Source of the DNA: Ectocarpus siliculosus
Lineage: Eukaryota; Sar; Phaeophyceae; Ectocarpales; Ectocarpaceae
Assembly (NCBI GenBank): GCA_000310025.1
Contig: FN649741.1
Span: 6,369,456 to 6,420,809, forward strand
Reading direction: 5' to 3'
Length of the DNA: 51,354 bases
Of the stretch, positions 23,201 to 34,906 are shown one piece after another; the first letter of the stretch is position 1; each line of letters begins with the position of its first letter. The notes under the pieces are model-generated. The model searched no databases, was not told the origin of the DNA, and saw only the letters and a program-made list of their open reading frames with translations. A program made the position numbers and the translations under genes.

Positions 23201-23353
23201 CCCATCCGATGCAACCGCGGCAGCGGTTGTTGTTGTCGTGTGTGACTGCAGCTGCTGCTGCTGCTGCTGCTGCTGTGGGGTAGCGGCAGTAGCGGTGACG
23301 TCTAACCCCACGTCGTGAACCGCTTCTGCTGCTCCTCCTAATGGATACGCCAT
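17359..23353 (-). CDS. BED zinc finger/hAT transposase-derived protein, five exons; candidate domesticated gene
   Basis: Proposed exons on the minus strand: 23353-22821, 21418-21267, 20874-20126, 19848-19415, 18733-17359. They sum to 3243 nt (1080 aa), all junctions in phase. Exon 1 has Gln/Ala/Pro tracts then SGVWKYFEQF, the start of a BED finger; exon 2 finishes it with GTSGMLHHLFKKH. Exon 3 has the first hAT catalytic region (PFVGLQVDSTG, then CTASVSFVSEDFGGLVRLA). In exon 4 the place of the second catalytic Asp reads YLAATIGGC, and the C-x-x-H motif reads CSSYRLHSAV (His to Tyr). Exons 4 and 5 join as TTRWTDSHALFERLL, and exon 5 ends with the dimerisation region (YLLEPASKRHELLSYW, GIDSTSRQGERHFG, MLLVRLNRHV). 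No internal stops occur. Open frame with lost catalytic residues suggests a host-kept DNA-binding protein. The exon 4 donor is GC (AAG|GCGAGT). The protein is rich in Ala/Gly tracts. Confidence 0.82.
19861..19897 (-). repeat. (CTG)n run used as pyrimidine tract before the exon 4 acceptor
   Basis: About 12 CTG units on the coding (minus) strand end about a dozen bases before the acceptor CAG at 19851-19849 of the hAT-derived gene. Read on the plus strand it is (CAG)n. Confidence 0.85.
22127..22190 (-). repeat. Dispersed repeat family B, copy 2 (intron 1 of the hAT-derived gene)
   Basis: On the minus strand reads (GTT)n, then TGTCTTCACATTAAAAACCG, TTCCGATCTCTC and, a little further, TGTACC. 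Same order as copies at 13430-13500 and 39908-39982. Confidence 0.8.
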
Positions 23354-25511
23354 TGCAGCAGCAGCTGCTGCTGTTGCTGTGTCCACGGAGGTTGAAACGG
23401 CTTTTGCTTGGATACGCTCGCTTCGATCGAGTCGACTATGTAAGCACCCCGGCCGTTTCGTCTTTCCGCAGCGGGGGTCTGGTTGTCTGGTTGTGTGGAA
23501 AAAGAGCAGCAGCTGGAAAAGAGCCGGGGCGTTGTGTTCGATGTCCGGAAAAGACCCGCGGAGCGTCGAAGGGCGGAAAAAAAAAGTTCGATCACGGTAT
23601 GGAGGGGGGGATGGTTGGATCTGCCCCGGAGTTCGACTCAAGAAGGCGGCAGTGAGTCTCCGAAGAACAGCAAGAAGCACATATTGTCTGCGCCGCCTCG
23701 CACAAGCACAGAGAGGGCGGAGCACAAAGACTCAGCGAGATTCAACACAAAATGAACTTGGCCTGTGGCTTGTTCCTAAAGTCTGCTGTGAGGAGGTGTA
23801 CCGCAGTCTCTCTCTTGGAGGAGGTGCTTGTTGAGGAACACTCTTCTTTCAAAAAAAAATGTGTTGGATTCAAACGCAGCGAGAGCGGCGGTTCGCCCAC
23901 AATGGTTGCAAGAATGGTTGCACGTACGCGCTGCCTGTGTTTCAGCACACACACCCTTATCTAGTTGAAGCGACCCCAGAGATATAGGGAAGAGAGTGAC
24001 GCGGCTGGATTTTTGTCGAGGGTCGAGAGCATTCCGTAGTTTTTGTTGTGGTCGCACAAAGAAAGATACAAGGGTACCGCGCACCCTGTTATTATATGGA
24101 GGAACCAGGTTCGACCACCTGGCTGGAACGGTTTTCAAAGCTTGATTCCTCTGCAGCAGAAACAGTGGCGTCGTGCAGAAAGCGGCGTTGGAACCGTCTA
24201 GTCGAGGTCTCTCCGACCATCTCTCTCTCAGTTGATTTTGGCATCCGCCTCTTTGCCTTAGATAGTATAGAGTAGATCGAAATATTACATGCAAAAATGC
24301 GTGTTTGGGTTTCAAAAAAAAGGTACATAGGCTTTTCGTCTTGGTTCCGTGTCACATGTCCTCTCACTCAAGCTAAGCCTAAGTAAGGTCGGCGAAAAGA
24401 AAGATAAGATTTTCAATGACAATCAATCAATCGACCGATCCGGGGGCTTCTCAATGTTGTTTTTAAAGATGCAACAATATCTACCGTTCGAAACAATACG
24501 GAGAAAAGTTGGGAGAAGAAAAGTTTTGTGCGAAATATCCCACTTGATGCATGGTGAACTTGCACATTTTACACATCAACATGAAGGGTTGCTCGTCAAG
24601 ACAGTAGTAGGATGAGGTATTCTTAGCGCCACACCGGTTAACGGTACGTGACTGAGTGACTTATTGTCCTTCTCCCTCGAAAGAGGGATGCTGCTGCGTT
24701 GTACAGTACAATAATAGACGAGTTGCACTTTGTTTGGCAGATAGATCCAGAACACGCATCAGGCTTCCGTTTGCCGTGCGCTTCATCATGCCGCTGCGTT
24801 GTCCCTCCCTGGCTATGTCGCCTTCGTCTTTGGGCATGCTATCTCTCTTTCTCGCATCTTCTAAACCCCTCCGCCTCCTGCACCGTCCGCGTCGCAGGAC
24901 GGCAGCCCCCGTGGAAGCGGGGGGGACAAGCACCCGCCGATGGCGCTCCCGTCGGTATGGATGCCGTCTCCGGTGGATGCCGTCTCTGGCGGCCGCTGTG
25001 GCGGCAGTGGCTTTGCGAGAGTCCTCGACGCTTTTCATTCACCAGGCGGCATAGTACCGGCAGCAGCGGTATAGCACCGATGACACCAACAGCACCCACG
25101 ACAAAAATAGCACCGGCAGCACACCGCGACACCGGTAGCACCGGCGGCAGTACGGATGCGACAAGAAAGCGCAAGGATAAGACGAGGTCCAAGTCCCTTG
25201 CTCCCTCGGCCACCGCCGGCGATGGTAGAACTGGCACGAGAGCCACCACCAGCTACCAATAGCGCAGTCATCTTGTCCCGACCAGCGGTGTCCCAGATCT
25301 CCTGACAAAGGCCACGACGAAGCTGCTCTTCCAGTTGCTGCCCTTACCGCTGTTGTTGTTCTTGCTGCCGTCGCCGACCCACTTCATCAGCGGAGATGAT
25401 ACTCTGGTGTACAGAGTCGAAGCTGCTCTACCTGGGCTTTCCCAACGACTTTCATGATACGTACGTACCTTCATCTGCTGCTACCGACCTTCTTATTTTC
25501 GGAGTCGTGTG
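23354..25511. other. Upstream of the hAT-derived gene; no further gene recognised
   Basis: The minus-strand frame stays open upstream of ATG 23353 but without another ATG, so this is probably 5' UTR and promoter. From about 23800 to 25500 there are overlapping open frames on both strands (for example 24699-25262 plus and 24839-25249 minus) with biased Ser/Thr/Ala or Pro/Arg composition and no recognisable domain. A direct family assignment is not possible. Confidence 0.45.
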
Positions 25512-26016
25512 GTCGGCAACGGCAGCTGCAGCTGCGGTAGCGGCTGGCGGGGGTGTTCCGGAGAAGAAGCGAACGTGACGGTCTTGGTGATGAGTAGCTT
25601 CGACGAGGACACTGCAATACCATCTCCGGAAATGAAGCCGTCGGCAGCAGCAGCTAGCGGCAGCTATAGCTACGGTAGCAACGGCGGCGGGGCTGCGGAG
25701 AAGCTGAAGCGGTGGTCGAAGGCATGGTCAGCTTCGACGAATTCACCTCCAAGGTCGCTCGCAACGCCAACCCCCCATGTACGACGAGTAGATTCACAAC
25801 GTCAGTGATCGGCGGCAACAGCTGCAACTGCGGTCGAAGCGGCCGGCAGGGGAGCTCCGGAGAAGCCCACGTGACACTCTTGGTGATAAGCAGCTTCGAC
25901 GAGGACACTGCAATAGCATCTATCTCCGGAAATAAAGCCGTCGGTAGCAACAGCTAAGCTACGGTAACAACCGACGCGGGACTGCGGAGAAGTTGGAGCG
26001 GTGGTTGAACGGTTGA
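25512..26016 (+). repeat. Imperfect tandem duplication, about 296-bp period
   Basis: Copy 1 (25512-25725) and copy 2 (25807-26016) share AGCTTCGACGAGGACACTGC starting at 25596 and 25892, GGTGAT.AG before it, CATCTCCGGAAAT.AAGCCG after it, and GCGG.ACTGCGGAGAAG.TG near their ends. Both keep a plus-strand frame with SSFDEDTAI, but copy 2 soon meets a stop. Coding status is unclear; it may be a decayed repeat protein or plain duplicated DNA. Confidence 0.75.
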
Positions 26017-27731
26017 GCAAACTTGTTAATGGGCTGTGAACATATGGATGGCCTGTGGAGACCACCTTCATAAAGGTACAATCTCCCCAACGTCTGTCGA
26101 GGACGATTCCCTCTTTTCCACAATGGAGCCGAGGAATAACAATTGGGCACGTCGAGGCCACGCACCAATTCGTGTTGCTTTGGTCGGGCATCAACACGCC
26201 GAGACACACGACAGCGGAAGGTGATAACGAAGGCCGTACACGCGACTAGCTACAGACACCGGGAGGATATTTCGTCATGGCCGTAAACATGTGCCATTGG
26301 CTGGTGGTTCGAGGTTTTGTTGTTCTGGGTATCACTTCCGCAACCCTTGCTCGTAGTGCCAATTCCGCCGATACCTGATGGTTGGGTGTCTGGTCCTGCC
26401 TTTAACGACGACGACCTCGGTGCTGAAGTGCCATCGATGGCTGATCCATTCGTATATATATTCTGCACGAACGGCCGACCAAACCTTGTCACGGGATTGG
26501 TTTCGGTACTACCTCGGATCTAACCTTTTGTTCACCTCTCTCGGTCTTATTTGGAAATACTCGGAACGCCGTGATAGCTCCTCTCTTGCGGGTATAGTGC
26601 TTCTCGCCCACCTGCTGATGTTGGCTTACACAGGTGTGCTCGAGTCATCATCCCCAGTTGTTTTTGTCTAGGGTGGGCTAAACCAGCCTTCTAAATCGAT
26701 TTTCAATGATTGCCCCGCGTGTTGCCCTAGTTCCCTCGAGATTTCGGGTCTTTCAGGGTTTGCCTCCAACCACCGTCGGCTCCCCACAGGTTCAACGGTA
26801 GCCTCAGCCGTCACCCCCTGGTTTCCGTCCGACCACCCTCCTTGTTGAGGACAACGCCAACAACGTGTCCTCACACCCTGGAGCTTCGGGCCGAATTTCT
26901 CTGAACCCGACCGAATTAGTGTCGACTCGGACACCGCCCCGCCGCTGCCGCTTGTGAGGCCCGTCCTGCCGTTGCTCATGGGTGTACCAAGCGCGAGCCA
27001 ACAGAATCTGGCGCCTTCCACTGCCCGGCGGCCTACGCTGGTTTCTGCACGTGCACAATCGTTCGCCGGTCTCCGGACCGGTGGAACCTACCCACCCGCG
27101 GTTTTGGCTCGTTCGAGTCAGGTTCCGAAGGTAACAGGGACACCTATTACGTACCGGCGACAGGACCGTCGCATGGTTCTTCCCGCGTGTGTGTGCCATC
27201 GGTGATGCTGCTGCATGTTCGGGAGAAACTCGAATATTTTTGGCGAGTAAGGTTGAGAGTTAGTCCCACTCTGGTTGGGAATAGGAGAAGCGAACCGGTT
27301 TGTGATCCCGCTTTCCGTTATCTTTCGTTTCACGCGCCCTACCGGTGGGCGTGCAGCGTGTCTTGATAACGATGAACCTATCTCGGCTTTCGTTCCACGT
27401 GTTGATGCGTGCGTGGACAACGCAGGTAGGTGTGTCGCGCCAATGCATCGCGTCATCTTGGTGTGGCTCACACGGTTTGCAATGCCGGGGCGTCTTCATT
27501 TGCAGGTAGGCAAAAGCACTAGATGGTGGTTTCGCCAACTGCTTGGCGCTGCCAAGCTCGCGATAAGACTGGGCGAACGGTGCGGTGGCCCATTTTTAAG
27601 CTTACCATGGCCTTCTGGGCCTTGTGCACCCTTGAGCGTCGAATGTTTTTACCCCCCACCGACCACCCCCCGCGGGAACACTGACTTACTTTCATGCGGC
27701 TCTTCGGCGACCATTCCAGTCGACGTGCTGA
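26017..27731. other. Intergenic, no gene recognised
   Basis: Several open frames of 80-158 codons lie on both strands (for example 26804-27199 minus and 27275-27751 plus). None shows a motif I can name, and open frames on both strands at once suggest composition rather than coding. Confidence 0.45.
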
Positions 27732-27733
27732 TA

Positions 27734-27922
27734 CAGTCGTGCCTCGGTTAAGGACACACACAGTTTTTTCGTTTAAACAGGCGTCCTTTAGCCGGGGAAA
27801 TGTCCTCAAGGTTGATACTCCTCCTCATGTTGTACATTCTGCGAGCCACGATGCCTGTGAAAAAACGTTTGTCCTTAACCGGGGGCGTGTCCTTAAAAAA
27901 GTTAACCGAGGGATGACTGCTG
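27734..27922. mobile_element. MITE with TA target duplication, mariner/pogo-like ends
   Basis: The left end reads CAGTCGTGCCTCGGTTAAGG and the complement of the right end reads CAGCAGTCATCCCTCGGTTAA, followed by AAGGACAC on both sides. TA flanks the element at 27732-27733 and 27923-27924. At 189 bp with no coding capacity it is a non-autonomous element; CAG-starting ends with CTCGGTTAA and a TA duplication fit the pogo/Tigger type. Confidence 0.82.
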
Positions 27923-28027
27923 TATGTGCGTCGTCACGGCCGTTGAGTTCACTGCCTAAGGCACCGCTCACATTTGCCCTTCGAGTCTTTCGTCTAACAA
28001 CGACACGCTGAAGAGGTGGAGAGATGC

Positions 28028-28217
28028 CTCCCCTAGACCGATTTTCAAAGCTCGATTGCTCAACAATCAAGCTTGTGCCAACACGAAAAGTGGTGGTTGT
28101 GGGTGGTTGTGGAAAACATCTCGTGGAGGAGGATTTTCCGTGGACTTCGGCTCTTCTTTCCACACCCGCTTGATTGTGGAGCAATCGAGCTTTCTTTTTG
28201 GAAATCGGTCCAGGGAG
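28028..28217. mobile_element. MITE with about 40-bp inverted ends
   Basis: The left arm GACCGATTTTCAAA, then GCTCGATTGCTCAACAATCA, is matched by the complement of the right arm (GACCGATTTCCAAA, a 4-base insertion, then GCTCGATTGCTCCACAATCA). The match extends outward weakly to CTCCC. The element is about 190 bp; exact ends and target duplication are not resolved. Confidence 0.8.
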
Positions 28218-28327
28218 GGTGCCATTCATTTCTCCGCCTCTTGTGGTATTGAATGCTCGAAACTGTCGTAGATTGTGTGTCTACTTACTTCTCGCTGTTG
28301 GGAGAGTCAACCACACTAACTATCCTA

Positions 28328-28560
28328 CACGGGTGGCCAAAGCAGGTTGTATCTGGTGCACAACCTCCCCACAACCTCTCTAGGGTCAGGTTGTACGCCG
28401 ACATATGAAGCTAGCCCCGCATCACAGATTGCGACGTTGGTCCATTCAATAGGGGGGACGGGCAGCGTAGACTACATGTTGTCCAAGGTCGATCCCCAAC
28501 GTCCCAACCTGACCCCGGGGAGGTTGGGCACCACTTACAACCTCCCTTTGGCCACCCGTG
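28328..28560. mobile_element. MITE with about 65-bp inverted ends and TA flanks
   Basis: The left end CACGGGTGGCCAAAG.AGGTTGTA is the complement of the right end, and similarity continues through CAACCTCCCC and GGGTCAGGTTG. TA lies at 28326-28327 and 28561-28562. The 233-bp element has no coding capacity. Confidence 0.85.
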
Positions 28561-28562
28561 TA

Positions 28563-30640
28563 TGGCTCGAATGCGTGCTGCCATGGATGTCGACGAGAGA
28601 CATGTGACTCGGGCGTCCACCTATCCCATACGGAGTTTGTTCATAAACGACTCTGTACGCGCTGCCACAGGGTTACCTAATGAAGCGCTCGTTTGACGCC
28701 TGCGTAGCTTAAGTTTTACGGAATACAGTAGGACTCTTGCAGCACGTATAAAAGAGCAGAGGTAGGTATGGGATTGTTGTGTTTTGGGGGTCATCAATCT
28801 TTCTTCGGTTCATCATTTTTTGAAGTCTTGATTTGATTCACTCAGTCGTTTCGTGGGGTTTCTACCTGGATATACTAACTTCCAGGGCGGGAGTACAATA
28901 GTGTTTCCGAATCTGGGTACAGTAAGGATCTGAACGCTATCAGTTCTAGGGAAATACTTCTACTGCGACATTGCGGGAGCTGCCACTCCCAAGGGGCAGA
29001 ATCATCAAGGGGTAGCGTAAACTGCCCCTCCCCACTGGAGGTGACCCCCGGTTAGTTGGTCCACGGGCTGCAAGGAGTCCAAAAACTTCTCATTTTATAC
29101 CGTATCATTTGCAATATTTGTTCACCTGGCTGGGTAAAGAATCAATCACATCGCCAAACCCAAAAATTAACTAATAATTTACAAATAAACCCAAAACCTA
29201 GTTAATTAAAGAAAAAAACACATTTCCATTTAGTCTATGCACGCTATTTGAATATCTTCATCGTTGTCACAAACAAACGAAAGCGAACATGTGCAGTACA
29301 GAAAAGGCGCTCTCTTGCAATTCCCCATGACACTCGCAAAGACACAAAACTACAGCTTCCACAGAGACCCACCAAAAACAACAGGCAGACCAGGGCTGGC
29401 TACGGAAAATTGCCTCACAATAGTGCAACTACATAGTTCGTTCCCCAGTCAGTCATGTCTCCAAACACCGGAAGTTGAACTACCAAAATTATGTGGTGCG
29501 TTATTATATAGTACATCGAAGTATTATGCAAGAACAATGCGTGTGTGTGTTGTTTTCGTTTGATGATGACGGCTTCTCCCACCTCCCTTTCCATCCCACC
29601 CACTCCGAATAAAAAAAACGAAGACTTCGTGCAAACGAACACACGTAGTACTATCATGAAATGCTCCGCCCCTGCTTGAAAAACAAGCATGCATGCTGGA
29701 CGGATAGCATGGCATGGACTGACACGTAATAGGCACAACAACGACAATGGCACTAAATACAACGACACGACAAGCAAGACAATCCACAACTACTCAATGA
29801 CAACAACAAGACGAGACAAGACGAGACGAGACGAGACGAGACGAGGCAACACGCAAAAAACGCGTGCTTGCTTTGCAACGTAGGGTAAGGACCACCCCCC
29901 GCCGCCGGCTCAGATGACGCAAAACCTGCATCTAATCTGTCCCCGGACGAAAATGAAGGCACTTGAGTCGAACGGCAAGAGCTGCTACAACGAGAACAAG
30001 CCTCCTTCAAGTTACTCCTCTGGGCGGAGTCGTTGCTGCTCGGAACACGGGGAATCGAAGGAGTCTGCAAGCAAGCCCCGTTCTTTATCCGTCCAACCAA
30101 CAAACATTCTCACGACGAAAACAGAAACAATCGATCGCCGTCACCCCCATCACCCTTCGAGTGAGTATTATGTATGGCGCCGGGGACTATTATTATAGAT
30201 ACTACGTTGATCAAATCGCCCGCTAGCACAATAATTCCCTCCCGCCTCGTTCCATCACCACGCCACCTACTGGCACGTGCGCTTTTGCCCGAAACTCTTT
30301 GTACTCTACAAAATACATAACGCCATTACATTAGCACTACTAGTCGGTATTACCCCGGGTACAATTAACACGCAACAGAGTGTCATGGAACTCAAAAATC
30401 ATTGAGAAGAGGAACCCACGTGGGCCACGCTCACGCGTGCACCCCCGTGTGAAGAATGCAGCGCACCGTACGCGCACTACTCTCCGATTCGTTGCCAAGG
30501 CGATACACCCACTAGCAGTACTACCCCGTCTCGCCTCAAAAAGCTAGTACACCTAAAGACTGCTCGGACCCGCCGTGTGAAACACGTGTGTGTTCGATCG
30601 ATGATCACCCGAGCTAAAAAAAATACACAGTATTGATTGG
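28563..30640. other. Intergenic, no gene recognised
   Basis: AT-richer than its surroundings between about 29090 and 29230. Contains a pentanucleotide repeat near 29815-29846. Open frames are short and on both strands; nothing resembles a known protein or RNA gene. Confidence 0.5.
29815..29846 (+). repeat. (GACGA)n/(GACAA)n pentanucleotide repeat
   Basis: About six tandem units of AGACGA-type sequence with occasional A for G changes. Confidence 0.8.
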
Positions 30641-30658
30641 TCTGCTTTAATAGTATCG

Positions 30659-30680
30659 GTACAAATAGTTCTATTTGTAC
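30659..30680. repeat. 22-bp palindrome in AT-rich DNA
   Basis: GTACAAATAG and its exact complement CTATTTGTAC are separated by TT. Confidence 0.9.
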
Positions 30681-30851
30681 TTCGAAATTTGGTATCCATT
30701 TATAATTTTGGTAGTAAGTTTAGCTTCCCTAATAGACGAAATCCCATTAATTTTGGTACGAAAAAGTAGGGTCCCTATCGCCCTATTGAACTGCAGAACT
30801 GTTGGAGTCCATGGTCGACGCCGGACGTTTGGCAGGCGATATGTACTCCCC

Positions 30852-30989
30852 AAACCAGAAAAATAAACAATAAAAAACACACCCATGTCACAAACCTGAA
30901 AAATGACTAATAAAAATTAACACACCCATATCACAATTACAAACCTGAAAAATAGTAAATAAAAATAAACACACCCATATCACAATTAT
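30852..30989 (+). repeat. AT-rich minisatellite, about 49-bp units
   Basis: Three units start AAACC(A/T)GAAAAAT and contain ACACACCCAT(A/G)TCACA; the first is about 40 bp and the next two about 49 bp. Confidence 0.85.
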
Positions 30990-32350
30990 ATATAGTATCT
31001 CTGTTGTTTGAGACCCTACATATTAAAAAACGAAAAAGAAGATCGGTACGCTGTCTAAAGACCGAAAAAGGCAACAGCGGCCTCCAAGAAAGTCATCCGT
31101 GCTGTTCTCGCAGAACAAGAGGAAGAACGTCAAGCACGACCGAAGCTCGACACTACCCAAGTCAACCCCCTGTCCTCGGCCTAATGAAGCAACCACTCAA
31201 GTTCACGAAAGAAAGAAGAAGTAAAGAAAAACCTTCACGCACCATTCTTCCCACACAGACAGCTGGAGAACCCTCCCGCGTGATGGTAAAAAACCATACC
31301 CATTGCGCCACACACACACAACAACCGTCGTTCTACATGTCTTGTCGAGAAACGAGTTGAAGCAAAAGAGTGACACGTACCTCTAGTCTACAGACTTTCG
31401 ACGCTGGAGCACGGTGAAGAAAGGAAACAGCCACACTACCTCTTCTATTGGATGTTCTAGTCATCGTGAAGTAAATTACGGCCAAGGTACCACGCACCAC
31501 ACGTTTGTATATCACATTCGTGTTTTTTTTACCCCGCGACGAAGAAAACCCCACCCACCCACAACACCAACAATATTAAACACCATATAACAGAACAAAA
31601 AAAAAATGTAAATCAACATTATGATATCGGTGTTCGACCGATGACTTTAACCCTTGAATCACTGGACGAGAAACCGTGCCATATCGTCTGTCTCTCTCGT
31701 TATTGGACTTATGAAGGAAAACCATGAACCAGGAGGCACAAGCTACGGCCGCCACATCTAACACGGTGTCTTCTACACCGTTTTTGTACAAACGCACTCG
31801 CTCGTTGCAGCACTGAAAAGTCAGCCGTGACGCCAAGACACGCCGAAAAAAACTTCTCAGACCCCTTACCCCCGGCCATAAAAAAAAATGCCCTTCGCGA
31901 CCGGAAATTGGACCGTAAGCTAGGTATCCCGGGCATTTCCGACATACATGCCGCTCCGCAAACGGCGGGGGTACACACGAACTCCCCCGCAATAAGTTGA
32001 AGAGTTGACGCACGGGAAGGTAAGACCATCGATGTGCACAACGATGGAACGTAAGAGGCCGTGGGCATGCGCATTCGTAAGGGCAGTTGCAGCACAGCCG
32101 ACGGCAGGAACACCACCGACACTCGCTGCGCTTCTTTCTCCTGTTCTGGCAACGCGGCCGCTACCTCTCTCTGCCGGCGATGAGACAGCCATTTTTGTCG
32201 GCACAGCCTGACCTCCTTAGTGCCTGCACTTCTTCTCTCCCACACACCCACCCGTTGCACCTACCCCTCCCCCCCCTTCCGGTTGCGTAACCCCCATTTT
32301 TCTCTATCCTCGCCCACCGCCCCCCCTTCGGGGATGGCGTCGTCGCCGCG
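30990..32350. other. Intergenic, no gene recognised
   Basis: Open frames such as 31004-31360 (+) and 31709-32260 (-) lack recognisable motifs. The part nearest 32350 must include the 3' UTR of the bZIP-PAS gene. Confidence 0.45.
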
Positions 32351-34874
32351 TCAAGGAAGGATAGCCACGCCGGGCCCGCCGACCCTCGTGATCGCCACGA
32401 GCTTCGTCGGGACCACTCGGAAAGAACTCTCCACCGTGAACTCTTGCTGCTGGTGCCTCAAGCGGTACACCACAACCTTCGAGTTTGTTTGTAGGGCGAG
32501 CAGGGATGGAGGACTTGGTGGAGTCGATGCACGCGGTGCAAAAAAATGCATCCCCGGTAAGCGAGGACGCAACGAGGGGGGACGCTTTGTTCGTCGTATA
32601 GGTACGAAACGGTTTTCGCCGTCCGTTATGCTGGAACACAGCGTGGGGCGTTCCAAGCCTTACCACACACTTGCTGCAAAAAATGTGGCTCACCTGGGTA
32701 ACCTGGTTGCACAGGAGGGCGGGAGGAAGCGCCTCGGTTACCCTCCCAGCGTCGTCGGGATGGACGAGGTGGATGAGTTGAACCCCAAGGAGGTCCTGCG
32801 GGGGGGGGGGGGGGGGGGGGCACCAGCGGGAGTATTCTCCGTGTGAGCATGGGTAGGTGCTTTCTTGCTGCAGCAGCCGCGGCAGTGTCGCCTAACCGGG
32901 TGACAAGGACACCATGTCAGTCTGCTTCTGGACTTGTTTCATGAATGGACCAGGATACGCCTTGGTGCAAAATGTGTCATCCGTGCAGCGGCGGACATCA
33001 GGCGCACCTCTCCCGGCCATCACCCCTTCTCTCTTCCGTGTCAAATGAGACCAAATACGGTACCGACGGTTGATCGACTGAGAGTGACGTAGTTCCAAGA
33101 AACGACGAAGTGCCAGCCGCTTGAGGGCGGCGCTCCCATCCAACAACGCCGATCAGCTTCCCGGTACACATTGAGCAATACACACGACACCCCTGTACCA
33201 TTCCTTCGACCCCACCTCCCGTTCTAGCGCAGGAAAGGAAACATGAGGCCCAACTATCCCGACTTTCTTTCCACGGCTACAATAATAGCGTAGCCGCGGA
33301 ATCCACATCACAGACCCTGACCTCGGTGCTGATTCCCAGGACCCGCTGGAAGGCGTTCGAAGCGTACAGGAACACAGTGCGGTCGTCCGTCGTGTGGGCC
33401 GAGATGAGGTCGTGCGCTTGCTCCACGAGCATGCGGTACGCTCCCAGCTCCGTCACCTGCGGACAGGCACGGCGGCGAGAGCATGGTAAAAGTGACGCAG
33501 GAAAATCGCAACAGCAAGACAAGTCTATGTATATCGGCGGGCTCCGCGAACTAGAAGGCGGTTTGGCGCTGTTCTTCCTGCTAAGAGTGACGTCTTTCCA
33601 TGAGCCCACCTGTTGGGGGCGGTCAACGCAATACCCGCAGTCGCCTCTAACAGTATACACAGGCACGGAGAGAAACAGCGGAGACGAAACAAACTGGACG
33701 AAGTACACACACCCGATACGAGCAATCTACAGTAGCTCTGCAGCAATTTTTCCGTCTTCTTTTACGCACGCACGCACACAAGAACCTTTACCACGTTGTA
33801 GGCACTCAAGCCTACCGCATGGTAATGATTCTGGTAAGGAATTATAGTGCCGGAACGCGCACAACAACACCCGCGTAATAATAAAAAAAAAACATGTACT
33901 GACCTGGTTCTTCATGCCTTCCACCAAGGCTTTCTTGCGCTGGCGAGACCTGCGGGAGTGGTCTCTGTTCCTAATCCTGTTGCGCTCTAGCCTTTCTTCC
34001 GGGGTAAGGACTTTGTTGTCCACCTCTCTGATTTAAGGTGGAAACACGATGGAAAAAGAACACGGGGGGGAGGGGGGGGGGCGAGGAGAAGGGCGAGGGG
34101 GAGCGTCAGTCGGGAAACTTTCAGTGACTGTGCGGAAACCGCGACAATTTCGTTCTCATGGCATTCCCACTCTATGTCGGTCCGGCCCGGAGTGCTATCT
34201 GTGTGTATAGTAGTTCATCACGACGGTTTCGAAAAGAGGATATGTCCACACCCTCGGGGGGTTCTGTAGGTAGATCTTCTTCTAAATACGCAAGCAGCGG
34301 GACGGGGGTCATTGCGCATGGGTTTTTAACAGCAAGCGCGCCGCGCGCGAGAGCGCGGCTGTCTCGTTTTCTCACGGGGGGTCATCGATGCTGTTGCCGC
34401 TATTCCACGATGACGTCCCGTCCTCGCCGGCAGATTCGCCGTCTTCCCACGCCGCCACGTGTTGTTGTTGCGGGTGCTGCAGCTGCTGCTGCAGCTGTTC
34501 CTGCTGCTGGCCTTGCTGCTGCTGCTGCTGGGACCGGAGCTGCAGGAACTGCTGCTCCTGCTGCTTCTGCAGGAGCTGCTTCTGCAACAGCTGCGTCTGC
34601 AGGAGCTGCTGCTTCTGCAACAGCTGCTGCTGCTGCTGTTGCTGCTGCTGCAGCAAGAAGTTCCTGGCGGCGGACACGCCACCGTCAGCGGCTACACCCC
34701 CCTGCTGCAGCATGGTCCCCTGTACGGCCGCCGCAGCCGCCGCAGCAGCCAAAGGGGCGTCGTGGGATGCCGTGGCCGCAGGAGGAAAAGCAAAGAAAGG
34801 AGCGCCAGCCCCTCCCGCTGCCGCCAACGCCTCGTAAAAACCTTGCTGTTCCTGCTGCCGCTGCGGCGGCAAAG

Positions 34875-34906
<32 letters not shown>

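Noticed and set aside
22799-23725. Starting the hAT-derived protein at the upstream end of the frame (23725)
   Set aside because: That position is GTG; the first ATG in frame is 23353, and the upstream part looks like 5' UTR.
24699-25262. 187-codon plus-strand frame with Ser/Thr-rich C-terminal part
   Set aside because: An equally open frame on the minus strand, no domain and no splice context; could be composition.
29000-32000. CRISPR, operon or bacterial-type features
   Set aside because: No regular direct-repeat/spacer arrays exist, and the genes are intron-bearing and eukaryotic.
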